64,000 nt of DNA from Alteromonas confluentis (lineage in GTDB: Bacteria; Pseudomonadota; Gammaproteobacteria; Enterobacterales; Alteromonadaceae), in assembly GCF_001757105.1 (NCBI RefSeq), contig NZ_MDHN01000029.1, positions 124,001 through 188,000 of the forward strand, given 5' to 3'. Position 1 is the stretch's first letter. Every line of letters starts with the position of its first letter. Shown here piece after piece: positions 18,298-27,761 of this stretch. The notes under the pieces are model-generated. The model was given only the letters and a program-made list of their open reading frames with translations. It ran no database searches and was not told the DNA's origin. The position numbers and the translations under genes were made by a program.

Positions 18298-20421
18298 ATG
18301 ATTAAAAAACGGATCCCCAGAGACCTTATCTTCGACCCCTACCCTAAACGCAAACCTGCCGTATTTAGGCGCTTCCTGGTTCTGCTAATAGTGGGGCTGA
18401 GCACAGCAATCGCCGCCTTATACGTGAAGGCAGAGGGCGATCCAGAGAACGCCCCTGTTGTTGATGCAGGTGCGCTCACAGCGTATGCCAATAACGGCCT
18501 GAGAGCAGATGTACTGCACCTGAATACCCATGCCGACATAAAAATAAATGGGCTATTGGTAGATGTTATTTATCACCAGCGGTTTAAAAATCGCTCCGAT
18601 GAATGGGTGAATGGCGTGTACACCTTTCCCTTGCCAGAAAATGCAGCGGTGAACGACATGACGATTCGAATTGGCGAGCGCATAATCAAAGGCGAAATAA
18701 AAGAACGTGCCGATGCCCGAAAAATTTTCGAAAAAGCCGTGAAAGAAGGTCGCCGGGCGGCACTGACCGAACAACAACGGCCAAATTTGTTTACCCAACG
18801 TATTGGCAATATTCCTCCTGGTGAAGAAATTGAAGTCACACTCCGCTTTTTGGATATAGCCCGTTTTCAGCGAGATCATTTCAGCTGGCGTCTGCCCACC
18901 ACACTAACGCCCCGTTTTGTTCCTGGCACGCCACTGCAACTGGCAGACACCCCCGTTGAGGTAGTGAATTCACAGCTATCCGGATTTGCAGGTTGGGCAC
19001 TGGCTACCGATGAAGTGGATGACGCGCCACTTATTACACCACCCATCGCCACCGCATCATCAGGCCACAGCAACCCTCTGTCGCTAACCGTATCTCTTCA
19101 GGCAGGACTCGAACTTGCTCGTATTGACGCCCTGTATCATCAACTAGATATCCGCAAAGAAGCCCAAGGACATCATATTTATTTAAAAGAGGGGCAAAGT
19201 GAAATGGACCGGGACTTCGTGTTGCAATGGTCACCGGTTGCTTCTGCTTCCCCCACTGCCGCCTTATTCCAACAGCAATTGGGTAACGAAAAATACGCCA
19301 TGTTAATGGTAATGCCTCCGCAACATCCCCAGCCGCAAGCATTACCCAGAGACATCATTTTCATTATCGACACGTCTGGCTCAATGCAGGGACAATCCAT
19401 CGTTCAGGCCAAGGCCAGTCTTCAATTAGCGGTTAGCAAGTTAACGCTAAACGACCGCTTTAACGTGATCGCATTTAACGACCGTCCTCTGTCGATGTTT
19501 GCTTCGCCGCAGATAGCCGACGAAGCCACCACTCGCATGGCCAAAGGCTGGATTGCCGCACTGCAAGCCGAAGGCGGTACGCAAATGGCACCGGCACTCT
19601 CTGCCGCCTTTATGCAATCGGACGAGCCGGAGCGTTTGCAGCAGGTGGTATTTATCACCGACGGTGCTGTGGGTAATGAAAGCGCCCTGTTCTCACAAAT
19701 AAAAGCGCAAGCTAAACAAAAGCGCTTGTTTACCGTGGGTATCGGTTCAGCACCGAACAGCTACTTCATGACAAAAGCTGCAGAATATGGACGGGGCACA
19801 TTTGAATATATTGGCGACGTGTCTGAAGTGAACCAACGTATGAACCGTTTGTTCGACCGATTGAACGGCAGTGTGGCCAAGAACATCAGCATTGGCTGGC
19901 CACAGGACGCTGAATTGTTCCCGGCCAATGTACCGGATTTATATCGTGATGAGCCGGTGTTATCTTTTGCACGACTAAGCGATATGCCATACACGGTAAG
20001 CGTATCCGGCGAGACCGCTTCCAAGAAGTGGCGGCGTTCAGTAAGCAGCGAGCAGGTCACCAACACTAACGGGATTGGTGCCCGCTGGGGAAGAAAGAAA
20101 ATCGCGCATATTGAAGATCTTGGACGCAACGGAGAACTCAGCGAAGATACCGTCAAATCGCAGATCATTGATGTTGCGTTGACCCATCGACTGCTTTCCC
20201 GCTTCACCGCTTTTGTTGCAGTAGATACGCAAATAGCCAGAAACGACAGCGCATTACGCCCTCCTTTGCGCGCTGTTGTTCCCAACATGCTCGCCCAAGG
20301 GCAGCAGTTGGCCTACCCGCGCACGGCAACCCGGGCACAACTGATGCTGTGGATAGGCGCGCTTTGTTTGCTGGCGGGTCTGGGAATTCTGCTGGTTCAG
20401 TGGAGACATCGCCATGATTAA
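18298..20421 (+). CDS. Marine proteobacterial sortase target protein (VIT and von Willebrand A domains)
   Basis: 707 residues from the ATG at 18298 (SD AAGGA). The N terminus is a cytoplasmic basic stretch and a membrane segment (RRFLVLLIVGLSTAIAALYV). A VIT domain follows (about 50-180, including VYTFPLPENAAVNDM), then a vWA domain whose MIDAS motif DTSGS is at 358-362. The C terminus carries a sorting signal: YPRTAT at 673-678, a hydrophobic helix (LMLWIGALCLLAGLGILLV) and a basic tail WRHRHD. The downstream sortase should cut this site and anchor or transfer the protein. VIT/vWA proteins mediate adhesion in a metal-dependent way. Overlaps the sortase gene by 8 bases. Confidence 0.93.
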   Translation: MIKKRIPRDLIFDPYPKRKPAVFRRFLVLLIVGLSTAIAALYVKAEGDPENAPVVDAGALTAYANNGLRADVLHLNTHADIKINGLLVDVIYHQRFKNRSDEWVNGVYTFPLPENAAVNDMTIRIGERIIKGEIKERADARKIFEKAVKEGRRAALTEQQRPNLFTQRIGNIPPGEEIEVTLRFLDIARFQRDHFSWRLPTTLTPRFVPGTPLQLADTPVEVVNSQLSGFAGWALATDEVDDAPLITPPIATASSGHSNPLSLTVSLQAGLELARIDALYHQLDIRKEAQGHHIYLKEGQSEMDRDFVLQWSPVASASPTAALFQQQLGNEKYAMLMVMPPQHPQPQALPRDIIFIIDTSGSMQGQSIVQAKASLQLAVSKLTLNDRFNVIAFNDRPLSMFASPQIADEATTRMAKGWIAALQAEGGTQMAPALSAAFMQSDEPERLQQVVFITDGAVGNESALFSQIKAQAKQKRLFTVGIGSAPNSYFMTKAAEYGRGTFEYIGDVSEVNQRMNRLFDRLNGSVAKNISIGWPQDAELFPANVPDLYRDEPVLSFARLSDMPYTVSVSGETASKKWRRSVSSEQVTNTNGIGARWGRKKIAHIEDLGRNGELSEDTVKSQIIDVALTHRLLSRFTAFVAVDTQIARNDSALRPPLRAVVPNMLAQGQQLAYPRTATRAQLMLWIGALCLLAGLGILLVQWRHRHD

Positions 20422-21049
20422 GTTGCCTTTTGCTGGCAAGGCCACGCCTGCGGGCCTGCTGTCAGCCATCTTCCTAGCAGCGGCACTGCTGTGTTTTGGC
20501 GACAGTTTATGGATATCAGGCAAAGCTGTTGTTGCTCAGGTGCTAATTAAAGGAGCCTGGGAAGATACGCTTGAAACCGGCGCCGAACAGAAGCCCTGGG
20601 CATGGGCAGATACCTGGCCCGTTGCGGCGATTCACTTTCCATCGCAGAATGAAAAATTGTATGCGCTAGCGGGCAGCCACGGCAGCAGCCTGGCGTTTGG
20701 CCCGGGACACCTCGATGGTACCGCCTTACCCGGCGAGCAGGGAACCAAAGTTTTCAGCGCGCACCGTGACACCCATTTTCGCTTTCTGGAGCACGTTGCC
20801 ATTGGCGAAGTGTTTAACATTCAACAGAAAGACGGGCGCTGGCAGCACTATCGTGTTGCTGACACCCGCATTGTGGACATCGACAGCGCTCCCTGGGTGA
20901 TTGACCCCGCATCAAATGAAGTGCAGCTTATCACCTGTTACCCCTTCAACAGCGTGGCACCGAATCCCACAAAACGTTACATCGTCGTCGGTCTACCGAT
21001 ACCTCCGGCGTCGGAACGGGGCAGACAATTAGCCAGATTACGCATGTAG
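20414..21049 (+). CDS. Class GN sortase (Gram-negative type transpeptidase)
   Basis: 211 residues: one N-terminal membrane helix (about 13-32), then the sortase beta-barrel. The catalytic triad is visible as His117 (SAHRDTHF), Cys175 (QLITCYPF) and Arg188 (TKRYIVVG). It cleaves a sorting signal and joins the new C terminus to an amine. In Gram-negative bacteria the acceptor is not known. The gene overlaps its presumed single substrate, the usual one-sortase, one-target arrangement of this class. Confidence 0.95.
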   Translation: MIKLPFAGKATPAGLLSAIFLAAALLCFGDSLWISGKAVVAQVLIKGAWEDTLETGAEQKPWAWADTWPVAAIHFPSQNEKLYALAGSHGSSLAFGPGHLDGTALPGEQGTKVFSAHRDTHFRFLEHVAIGEVFNIQQKDGRWQHYRVADTRIVDIDSAPWVIDPASNEVQLITCYPFNSVAPNPTKRYIVVGLPIPPASERGRQLARLRM

Positions 21050-21152
21050 TTCTGACGGTGAAGAAATGTGATTGCACTCTTTGCGATGCATTAATCCTAC
21101 GTATTCCACCCCATAGCACAACACATTGAACGGCTGCATACTGGGTTTAACT

Positions 21153-21184
21153 CCGCGGATTTGTCATACTCCGCGGTGATTTTT
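21153..21184 (+). terminator. Possible terminator after the sortase operon
   Basis: The self-complementary CCGCGG occurs at 21153-21158 and 21171-21176, each inside ACTCCGCGG. They can pair as a 6-bp stem, and five T residues follow. It lies just before the next gene. Confidence 0.4.
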
Positions 21185-21203
21185 CCTCGCTTCACTTTTT
21201 GGA

Positions 21204-22760
21204 ATGCCCAGTTTGCCAGCCGTATTTTCTTTTCGCCTTATCGTTATCGTGTTTACCACTTTACTTTCGCTTACTGCCTGTACGCCACCGCGCTCACCGG
21301 ACAAAATAGTGATTAGCGGCCCTTTCGAGCCGGTTAGTTATGACCCGGCCAGTTCGGGTTACATCTTCTCTCGCATGCAGGTTATTGAAACACTCGTTGA
21401 TGTAAATGATGACGGTACGCTACGACCAGGTTTGGCGACGGGCTGGCAGAGCAATGATGACTTTAGCGAATGGACGTTTCATTTGCGCGAAGGCGTAAAG
21501 TTCCACGACGGCAGTACAATGAATGCAGAGGTCGTACGCAAAAGTCTCGCGGTCGCATTTGGGAAACCGGTGCCTTTCGACGCCAGTTTAGTAAAAGACA
21601 TCACCATTCCAGACGCCCATACCGTTGTATTTACACTCAGTCAGCACTATCGCCCGTTTCCGTCTTTGATGTCTAATTACACCATGGCTATTTTGTCACC
21701 GGCCTCCTTCGGGAAATTTAACCGCATGACGGCGCTCATTGGCACAGGGCCCTATAAAATTACTGACTTCCAACCTCCCCACAACATTTCAACGATTAGG
21801 TTCGACGACTACTGGGGACGCCCCGGCACAATTAAAGAAGTGGAATACATTACTGGCCACCGCTCTGAAACGCGGGCTCTGATGGTAAAAACGGGTCAGG
21901 CGGATATTGTTTATAATCTCGATCCTGCCGCGGTGGAAATGCTGAAATCAGACGATTCTGTATCTGTGTTCAGCGAACTCATTCCCCGCACCACACTGAT
22001 TAAATTGAATCTGGATGATCCAATACTGGCGGATAGGTCAGTACGTCAGGCGTTGAGTTTGGCCCTCGACCGTACCGGTATCGCCAGCGGTATCCTGCGC
22101 GTTCCCGGCATTGAGGCCAATCAGCTATTTGGTCCAGGCATGGGCGTTTGGCATATGGATGATTTGCCACCCCCTTCGCAATCTTTAAAGCAGGCGAAAG
22201 CGCTGCTCGAACAGGCTGGTTGGCAACTCGCCAACGACGGCGTACGTTATCGTAACGGCAAGTCGCTTGAGATGAACATGATCACTTACGCTAACCGGCC
22301 TGAGCTCATCATCATCGCCACCGCGATTCAGGACCAGTGGTCGCAGGCTGGTGTGAAACTTAATGTGCATATGGAAAATTCCAGCGCTATTCCTTCAGGT
22401 CACACCGACGGCACCTTACAAACTGCATTAATGGCCCGTAATTTCGCCAATATCCCCGACCCTCTCGGCATCCTGCTGGCCGACTTTACCAGCGAACAGG
22501 GTGGTGAATGGGGGCCGATGAATTGGCAAAACCCATCACTCTTTTCACGCATTGAGCAAATTGGCCGGGAAACCAGCGAGGCTTCACTTCCCGCGCAGGC
22601 CCGTGACGTTATTCGCACTATTAATGACGATCTCCCGCTCATTCCAGTGGTGTATTACATGCAACATTCAGCGGTATCCGACCGCTTGCAACACTTTAGC
22701 TTTGACCCCTACGAGCGTTCATTTCGCATTGCTGACCTGCAAATCAGGAGCGAGCCGTGA
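21204..22760 (+). CDS. ABC transporter substrate-binding lipoprotein, family 5 (peptide/nickel/opine type)
   Basis: 518 residues. The N-terminal signal ends in a lipobox (LLSLTAC), so it is a membrane-anchored binding protein. Family-5 hallmarks include YDPASSGYIFSRMQVIETLV near the start, the LRPGLATGWQ segment, EWTFHLREGVKFHDGSTMNA, and the RQALSLALDRTGI segment in the middle. These proteins capture oligopeptides, nickel complexes, opines or glutathione in the periplasm. The ligand cannot be read here. The stop overlaps the permease start (GTGA), so this is the first gene of a four-gene importer. Start codon choice is only moderate because the SD is poorly spaced. Confidence 0.9.
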   Translation: MPSLPAVFSFRLIVIVFTTLLSLTACTPPRSPDKIVISGPFEPVSYDPASSGYIFSRMQVIETLVDVNDDGTLRPGLATGWQSNDDFSEWTFHLREGVKFHDGSTMNAEVVRKSLAVAFGKPVPFDASLVKDITIPDAHTVVFTLSQHYRPFPSLMSNYTMAILSPASFGKFNRMTALIGTGPYKITDFQPPHNISTIRFDDYWGRPGTIKEVEYITGHRSETRALMVKTGQADIVYNLDPAAVEMLKSDDSVSVFSELIPRTTLIKLNLDDPILADRSVRQALSLALDRTGIASGILRVPGIEANQLFGPGMGVWHMDDLPPPSQSLKQAKALLEQAGWQLANDGVRYRNGKSLEMNMITYANRPELIIIATAIQDQWSQAGVKLNVHMENSSAIPSGHTDGTLQTALMARNFANIPDPLGILLADFTSEQGGEWGPMNWQNPSLFSRIEQIGRETSEASLPAQARDVIRTINDDLPLIPVVYYMQHSAVSDRLQHFSFDPYERSFRIADLQIRSEP

Positions 22761-23698
22761 AGCGCATTCTGTTGAATCGCCTGCTCCAGGCCATTTTAAT
22801 GATGTGGAGTGTGGGTACCCTTACTTTTATTCTGGTGCGTTTGTTACCAGGAGATATGGCTTACAAAATTGCCGCTGGGCGCTATGGCGATGACGCCGTA
22901 AGCACGGCCGCGGCGAATGCCGTGTCGGCAGAATTAGGGCTAGATAAGCCCGCGTTTCAGCAATATCTGCACTGGCTCTGGGATTTACTTTCGTTGGATT
23001 TAGGCAACAGCCTGGTATCCGGCGCCCCCATTATTGTAGAGTTACAAAATCAGCTTAGCTTCACCCTGGTACTGGCCGGATGCGCTATTGTGGTGGCTGC
23101 GTTGATTGCGTTTCCACTGGGCATGTTTTGTGGCGTTAAGGCCGACAGCGGATGGGACAGAGCCTCGCTGACCATGTCGACCTTTGTGCGTTCGCAACCT
23201 GTATTTTGCCTGGGACTCTTGCTGATTTTTCTGTTTGCTATGGAGTTGAACTGGTTTCCCGTGGCCGGGTACGGTGGTGCGCCTTACGCAATTTTACCCG
23301 TTCTTACGCTGGCGATCAGTTTAGCGGCGGTGTCCAGCAGAGTTGTCCGCAACAGTACCCGAACCGCCGTGAATTCAGCGTGGTTTGAGTTCTCCCGAAT
23401 CAAAGGTCTTTCATCCCGTCGCGCATTCGTTCGCCATGCACTGCCGAACATCTTACTGCCAGCCCTGGCCTTCATGGGCATTCAATTAATTGGCCTTATT
23501 GAAGGCGTGATCATGATAGAAAGCCTGTTTGCCTGGCCGGGTATTGGCCATGGCCTTTCCCACGCGGTTTTCGCCAGAGACATTCCCATGTTGCAAGGCA
23601 CAGCACTGGTAATGGGGTTCTTGTTTGTACTGATTAATGCGCTGGTAGACGTGAGCTATTACTTGCTCGACCCAAGACAACAGGAGGTCCAGTCATGA
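22757..23698 (+). CDS. ABC importer permease, DppB/NikB type
   Basis: 313 residues with six expected membrane helices. The N terminus is typical (RILLNRLLQAILMMWSVGTL followed by FILVRLLPGD). The ATPase-contact EAA loop is seen as the Arg-x-x-Ala-x-x-x-Gly-like segment around FSRIKGLSSRRAFVRHALPN. The GTG start overlaps the preceding stop, and its own stop overlaps the next gene (ATGA). It forms the membrane channel with the DppC-type partner. Confidence 0.9.
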   Translation: MKRILLNRLLQAILMMWSVGTLTFILVRLLPGDMAYKIAAGRYGDDAVSTAAANAVSAELGLDKPAFQQYLHWLWDLLSLDLGNSLVSGAPIIVELQNQLSFTLVLAGCAIVVAALIAFPLGMFCGVKADSGWDRASLTMSTFVRSQPVFCLGLLLIFLFAMELNWFPVAGYGGAPYAILPVLTLAISLAAVSSRVVRNSTRTAVNSAWFEFSRIKGLSSRRAFVRHALPNILLPALAFMGIQLIGLIEGVIMIESLFAWPGIGHGLSHAVFARDIPMLQGTALVMGFLFVLINALVDVSYYLLDPRQQEVQS

Positions 23699-24489
23699 CC
23701 TTCATCGGCAAACTGTCTACGCAGCAACGCACAGGTGCAGTCATTTTAGGTTGTCTTGCCCTGTTTGCAGTGGCTGAAATGTTTCTGTTCTCAATAGATG
23801 GTAACCAACAATTTCTTGCGCAGGCATTTGCATCACCAGACTGGCAGGCACCGCTGGGGCGAGACCAGTTCGGCCGCAACATGTTTGCCCGACTGGCAGG
23901 CGGATTACGTATTTCCTTCACACTGTCCCTTGTTTGCGTTGTCACCTCTGCGGTGCTTGGCGTACTTGCCGGTGTCGCAGCCGCCTGGCGTGGTGGCTGG
24001 TTCGACAACGTGCTGAATTTTTTCGCTAATACCATTTTGGCGTTACCAGGACTGGTGCTGATTTTAGTGTTTGCCGCCGTCGTCCCTGGCTCCTTTGTGA
24101 TGATTTACCTGGCGATTTCATTGGTGCTCTGGGTGGAATACTTCCGTTTGGTGCGGGCAATTGCGTTGAATCAGGTAGCCAGTCCGGCATTGCAGTCTTC
24201 GATGCTGATGGGGTTTGGCAAATTCTACTTGTTCCGCCGCCATATCTGGCCTGCATTGAAAGCCGATGTGTTCTCCCTGGCAGCGTTTGGTGCAGCAACC
24301 TCGGTGGTAGCCATGTCGTCTGTGGGTTTTGTTTACGTAGGTTTAAAACCACCCACACCGGAACTTGGCCTGATGATTGTTGAATTATTCCCGTATTACC
24401 ACGAAGCGCCCTGGTTGCTGTTAGAACCAATAAGCCTGTTGTTTCTGATTGTGCTTGGCTTTCATTTGCTGGCGGGGAAAGCACGCTAA
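23695..24489 (+). CDS. ABC importer permease, DppC/NikC type
   Basis: 264 residues. An N-terminal helix is followed by the typical LGRDQFGRNMFARLAGGLRI (the family's 'GTDxxGRD' segment) and a core of five helices with the EAA loop (SSMLMGFGKFYLFRRHIWPA). Residues IVELFPYYHEAPWLLLEPIS near the end match the C-terminal part of DppC proteins. Translationally coupled on both sides (ATGA upstream, TAATG downstream). Confidence 0.9.
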   Translation: MTFIGKLSTQQRTGAVILGCLALFAVAEMFLFSIDGNQQFLAQAFASPDWQAPLGRDQFGRNMFARLAGGLRISFTLSLVCVVTSAVLGVLAGVAAAWRGGWFDNVLNFFANTILALPGLVLILVFAAVVPGSFVMIYLAISLVLWVEYFRLVRAIALNQVASPALQSSMLMGFGKFYLFRRHIWPALKADVFSLAAFGAATSVVAMSSVGFVYVGLKPPTPELGLMIVELFPYYHEAPWLLLEPISLLFLIVLGFHLLAGKAR

Positions 24490-25892
24490 TGAAGCGCATT
24501 GAAGTTACGAACCTCGCTATTCACTCTTCAGAAGGCGTGATCATAAACAACTTGTCACTTTCCGTATCGGAGAATGAATCGCTAACCATTCTGGGTGAAA
24601 CCGGCTCAGGGAAAAGTCTTCTGGCATTGGCTATTCTGGGGAATTTACCGCCGATGCTAACCGTATCAGGTTCGGTTAAAGTCGATGGTAAAGAAATGCT
24701 GGAAATGCCAGCGTCAGAGGCGGCTTCTTTATGGGGAACAACCCTGGTTATGCTGCCCCAGGAACCTTGGCGGGCACTCAGTCCACTGATGAAAATAAAG
24801 CATCAGATTGCCGAAGTATTTCGCTATGTGAAGCGCGCCACACCCGCTACAGCTAGCGAAGATACCCATCAATTATTGGCAAAAGTCGGGCTGGAGCAAC
24901 ATGCGCCAAAAGTCCCCGCTCAACTTTCAGGTGGCATGGCGCAGCGCACGGCAATAGCCTGTTCCGCAGCCACAGGGGCCGACATTGTTCTTGCCGATGA
25001 GCCCACTAAAGGGCTCGATACCGCCCGAAAAGATGACATTATTGCGTTACTGAAAGCCCGTAAAGCAAAGGGGTGTTTGCTTACCATCACTCACGATGTA
25101 CAGGTTGCCAAAGCTTTGGGCGGTAAAACCCTGGTTATGCAAAGAGGTGTGGTAGTTGAAAGCGGAGATGCAGAGAAAATTTGCTCGCAGCCAGATTCCG
25201 CCTATGCCAGAGCACTTATCAACGCGGCGCCGGAAAACTGGCCGCACCAGGAAAAACAAACAAACACGTTTTCACCGCTGATATCAGTGAAAAACCTCTC
25301 GTTAGCGCGAGGTAACCAAACGCTTCTAGAGCAGGTGAATTTTGAAATCGGGGCTGGCGAGGTTGTTGGTCTGTATGGCGACAGCGGAAGCGGAAAGTCC
25401 TCCCTTGCCGATGCCCTGCTAGGTTTACTCCCCGTGAGCGGCGAGATTCGTTTTCATCAACCGCTGGCGCGTCATGAAAAACTGAAACTCTATCAAGATC
25501 CTCCTGCAGCATTTAGCGAGGAAGCGACCTTACGAACACTACTTCACGATATTATTAAGCTACATAAACTAAACCCGCCGCCGCTGGATAAACTGGCGCT
25601 TGAACTCGGACTCACGCCAAATTTGCTCGATCGCACAGCCACAGAAGTGAGCGGCGGCGAGCTACAGCGCATTGCGCTACTGAGGGCGATGTTATTAAAA
25701 CCGAAGTTTCTGGTAGCAGACGAGCCGACTTCCCGACTCGACCCTATCACTGCAGAAAAGGTCACCCGGTTGCTCATCGCTAAAGCCAGAGAAATGCATT
25801 GCGCCTTGCTGTTTATCAGTCATGATGTTCATCAGTTGAATAACGTCTGCGATAGGGTGATTGCGATCTCGGATTTATCGCACAAAGCCTGA
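24489..25892 (+). CDS. ABC importer ATPase with two fused nucleotide-binding domains (DppD-DppF type)
   Basis: 467 residues with two complete ABC cassettes. Domain 1 has Walker A GETGSGKS (36-43), signature LSGGMAQR and Walker B IVLADEPTKG. Domain 2 has Walker A GDSGSGKS (about 297-304), signature VSGGELQR and Walker B FLVADEPTSR. Each cassette is short, and the C-terminal oligopeptide/iron-sulfur extension of DppD/OppF is missing between and after them. The whole chain is about 150-200 residues shorter than two separate DppD/DppF proteins. Energises the adjacent permeases. Short cassettes of this kind also occur in nickel and opine-metallophore importers, so peptide specificity is not assured. 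Confidence 0.9.
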   Translation: MKRIEVTNLAIHSSEGVIINNLSLSVSENESLTILGETGSGKSLLALAILGNLPPMLTVSGSVKVDGKEMLEMPASEAASLWGTTLVMLPQEPWRALSPLMKIKHQIAEVFRYVKRATPATASEDTHQLLAKVGLEQHAPKVPAQLSGGMAQRTAIACSAATGADIVLADEPTKGLDTARKDDIIALLKARKAKGCLLTITHDVQVAKALGGKTLVMQRGVVVESGDAEKICSQPDSAYARALINAAPENWPHQEKQTNTFSPLISVKNLSLARGNQTLLEQVNFEIGAGEVVGLYGDSGSGKSSLADALLGLLPVSGEIRFHQPLARHEKLKLYQDPPAAFSEEATLRTLLHDIIKLHKLNPPPLDKLALELGLTPNLLDRTATEVSGGELQRIALLRAMLLKPKFLVADEPTSRLDPITAEKVTRLLIAKAREMHCALLFISHDVHQLNNVCDRVIAISDLSHKA

Positions 25893-25962
25893 ATCCGGTT
25901 AAGTAGCGGTTCTCTACGGTTAACGACACTTTTCTGAACCAGGCCTGTGTTGCGCCAAAACA

Positions 25963-25984
25963 ATATATAGTATACGGTATTATT
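25963..25984 (+). promoter_or_regulatory. Operator-like GTATAC box before the peptidase operon
   Basis: TATAGTATACGGTATTAT has the GTATAC core at 25970-25975, about 40 bases before the DUF885 peptidase start. The same core recurs before the other units of this locus and fits the short form of the GntR/FCD consensus (T-N-GT...AC-N-A). Proposed binding site of the GntR regulator encoded at 31654-32298. Confidence 0.65.
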
Positions 25985-26014
25985 TATCCCATAATAATTA
26001 ACCAAGGATATACC

Positions 26015-27727
26015 GTGGTAAAGTTGAAGCGAACTCTTATAGCAGCCTGTACTGCTGCCCTTTTCTCTAGCCTGGCTCAAGCCAGCGAAATGGGAGATAC
26101 CGTAAGTGCCTTTCAGGCAGACCAACGCGCTATAAGCAATTTTTACCGCGTACATGAAAAAGCCAGTTATTATCAGCGGGAGTTGGCTTTGCTTCAGGAC
26201 TGGCAGGCAAAACTGGAAGGCCTTTCATTTGATGAAATGGACCAGGAAGCTAAAGTCGACTACTTGTTGCTTAACGCAAAAGTCAAAGATCTACTTATAA
26301 GCACGAAAAATGCGTACAAGGGATATCAGGACGTTGCCGCCGTCGCAAACTTTGCCTCACCATTGTATGCATTTATCGATGCCCGACGACGAGGCGCAAG
26401 ACCGGATGCCAAGCAACTGGCCGCCGACTTTGCCCATGCAGTAAAGGCGATAAATACTCAAAAGGCAAAGCAGGAAAAGTCACCTTACAACGATTGGCAG
26501 AAAGCTGATAAAGCCGCAAAGGTTATTCTCGACCTTAAGAGCGGGCTCGAAGAAGCGATTCACTTTTATAACGATTACGACCCGCAATTTACCTGGTGGA
26601 TGGAAACCCCCATCAACGATCTCATCAACAACCTCGACAGATACGCCACCTTCCTTGCCGAAAACTACACCAGCGATACCACAAAGGATGATGGCAGCGG
26701 CATTATTGGCAACCCCATTGGCAAGCAAGCCCTAATCGATCAGCTTCGCGCCTCTTTTATCGCTTACGACCCTGAAGACCTGATAGACATTGCTAAAGAG
26801 CAATTTGACTGGTGCAAAGAGCAAATGATTCTGGCATCCCGGGAAATGGGCTACGGTGATGACTGGAAGGCCGCACTCGAAGCAGTGAAAGACACCTATG
26901 TGCCGCCTGGTGAACAACCGCAAACCATTAATGACTTGCTTGAGCATTCAGTAAAATTCGTTGAAGACCGCGACCTGATCACCCTACCACCACTGGCAAA
27001 AGAAACGTGGCGAATGATTATGATGACGCCGGAACGCCAGAAGGTTAATCCGTTCTTCACCGGTGGACGCAATATCAGTATCTCGTACCCAACCGAAGGA
27101 ATGACCCATGCCGACAAACTCATGAGCATGCGCGGAAATAATCCAAACTTTTCGTACCCTACCGTTCAGCATGAGTTACTGCCGGGCCACAACCTGCAAT
27201 TCTTTATGAATCAACGCCACAAGCCGTATCGCGAGGCATTCCGCAACCCTTTCTGGACCGAAGGATGGGCACTGTACTGGGAAATTATCTTGTGGGATAA
27301 AGATTTTGCTACCACACCAGAACAAAAAATGGGCATGCTATTCTGGCGAATTCACCGCTGTGCCAGAATCATGTTCTCACTGCAATATCATCTTGGTGAG
27401 ATAACACCTCAGCAAGCCATTGATATGCTGGTAAATGAAGTGGGTCATGAGTACGCTAATGCAGAGGCAGAAGTTCGCCGTTCATTTGCCACTAACTATG
27501 TCCCTCTTTATCAATTGGCATATATGATTGGTGGCTTGCAGTTCAATGCTTTGCGTAACGAAATGCTTGCCAAAGGCTGGACAGAAAAGCAGTTCCACGA
27601 CCGGGTGATGCAAGAAAACACAATGCCCATTGAGGTATTGCGTTTGCTGATTCAAGAAAAGGATTTTGATCGTGATTACGAAACGCAGTGGCGCTTTTCG
27701 ACCAGTTTCACCAGTGACGACAAGTAA
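26015..27727 (+). CDS. Exported DUF885 metallopeptidase-like protein
   Basis: 570 residues from a GTG with a good SD (AAGGA). The signal peptide is VKLKRTLIAACTAALFSSLAQA. The rest is a mostly helical DUF885 domain. Its zinc site is visible as His386-Glu387...His392 (QHELLPGH, a longer variant of HExxH) and Glu416 in TEGWALYWE, both conserved in the family. DUF885 proteins are thought to be carboxypeptidase- or oligopeptidase-like. It is the first gene of an operon with an NhaC antiporter and a DPP-IV-like peptidase, and follows a GTATAC box. I infer it cleaves peptides in the periplasm that feed hydroxyproline breakdown. Confidence 0.88.
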   Translation: MVKLKRTLIAACTAALFSSLAQASEMGDTVSAFQADQRAISNFYRVHEKASYYQRELALLQDWQAKLEGLSFDEMDQEAKVDYLLLNAKVKDLLISTKNAYKGYQDVAAVANFASPLYAFIDARRRGARPDAKQLAADFAHAVKAINTQKAKQEKSPYNDWQKADKAAKVILDLKSGLEEAIHFYNDYDPQFTWWMETPINDLINNLDRYATFLAENYTSDTTKDDGSGIIGNPIGKQALIDQLRASFIAYDPEDLIDIAKEQFDWCKEQMILASREMGYGDDWKAALEAVKDTYVPPGEQPQTINDLLEHSVKFVEDRDLITLPPLAKETWRMIMMTPERQKVNPFFTGGRNISISYPTEGMTHADKLMSMRGNNPNFSYPTVQHELLPGHNLQFFMNQRHKPYREAFRNPFWTEGWALYWEIILWDKDFATTPEQKMGMLFWRIHRCARIMFSLQYHLGEITPQQAIDMLVNEVGHEYANAEAEVRRSFATNYVPLYQLAYMIGGLQFNALRNEMLAKGWTEKQFHDRVMQENTMPIEVLRLLIQEKDFDRDYETQWRFSTSFTSDDK

Positions 27728-27761
27728 AATCCCCTATTAATAATAACAATAAGAGGTGTCT

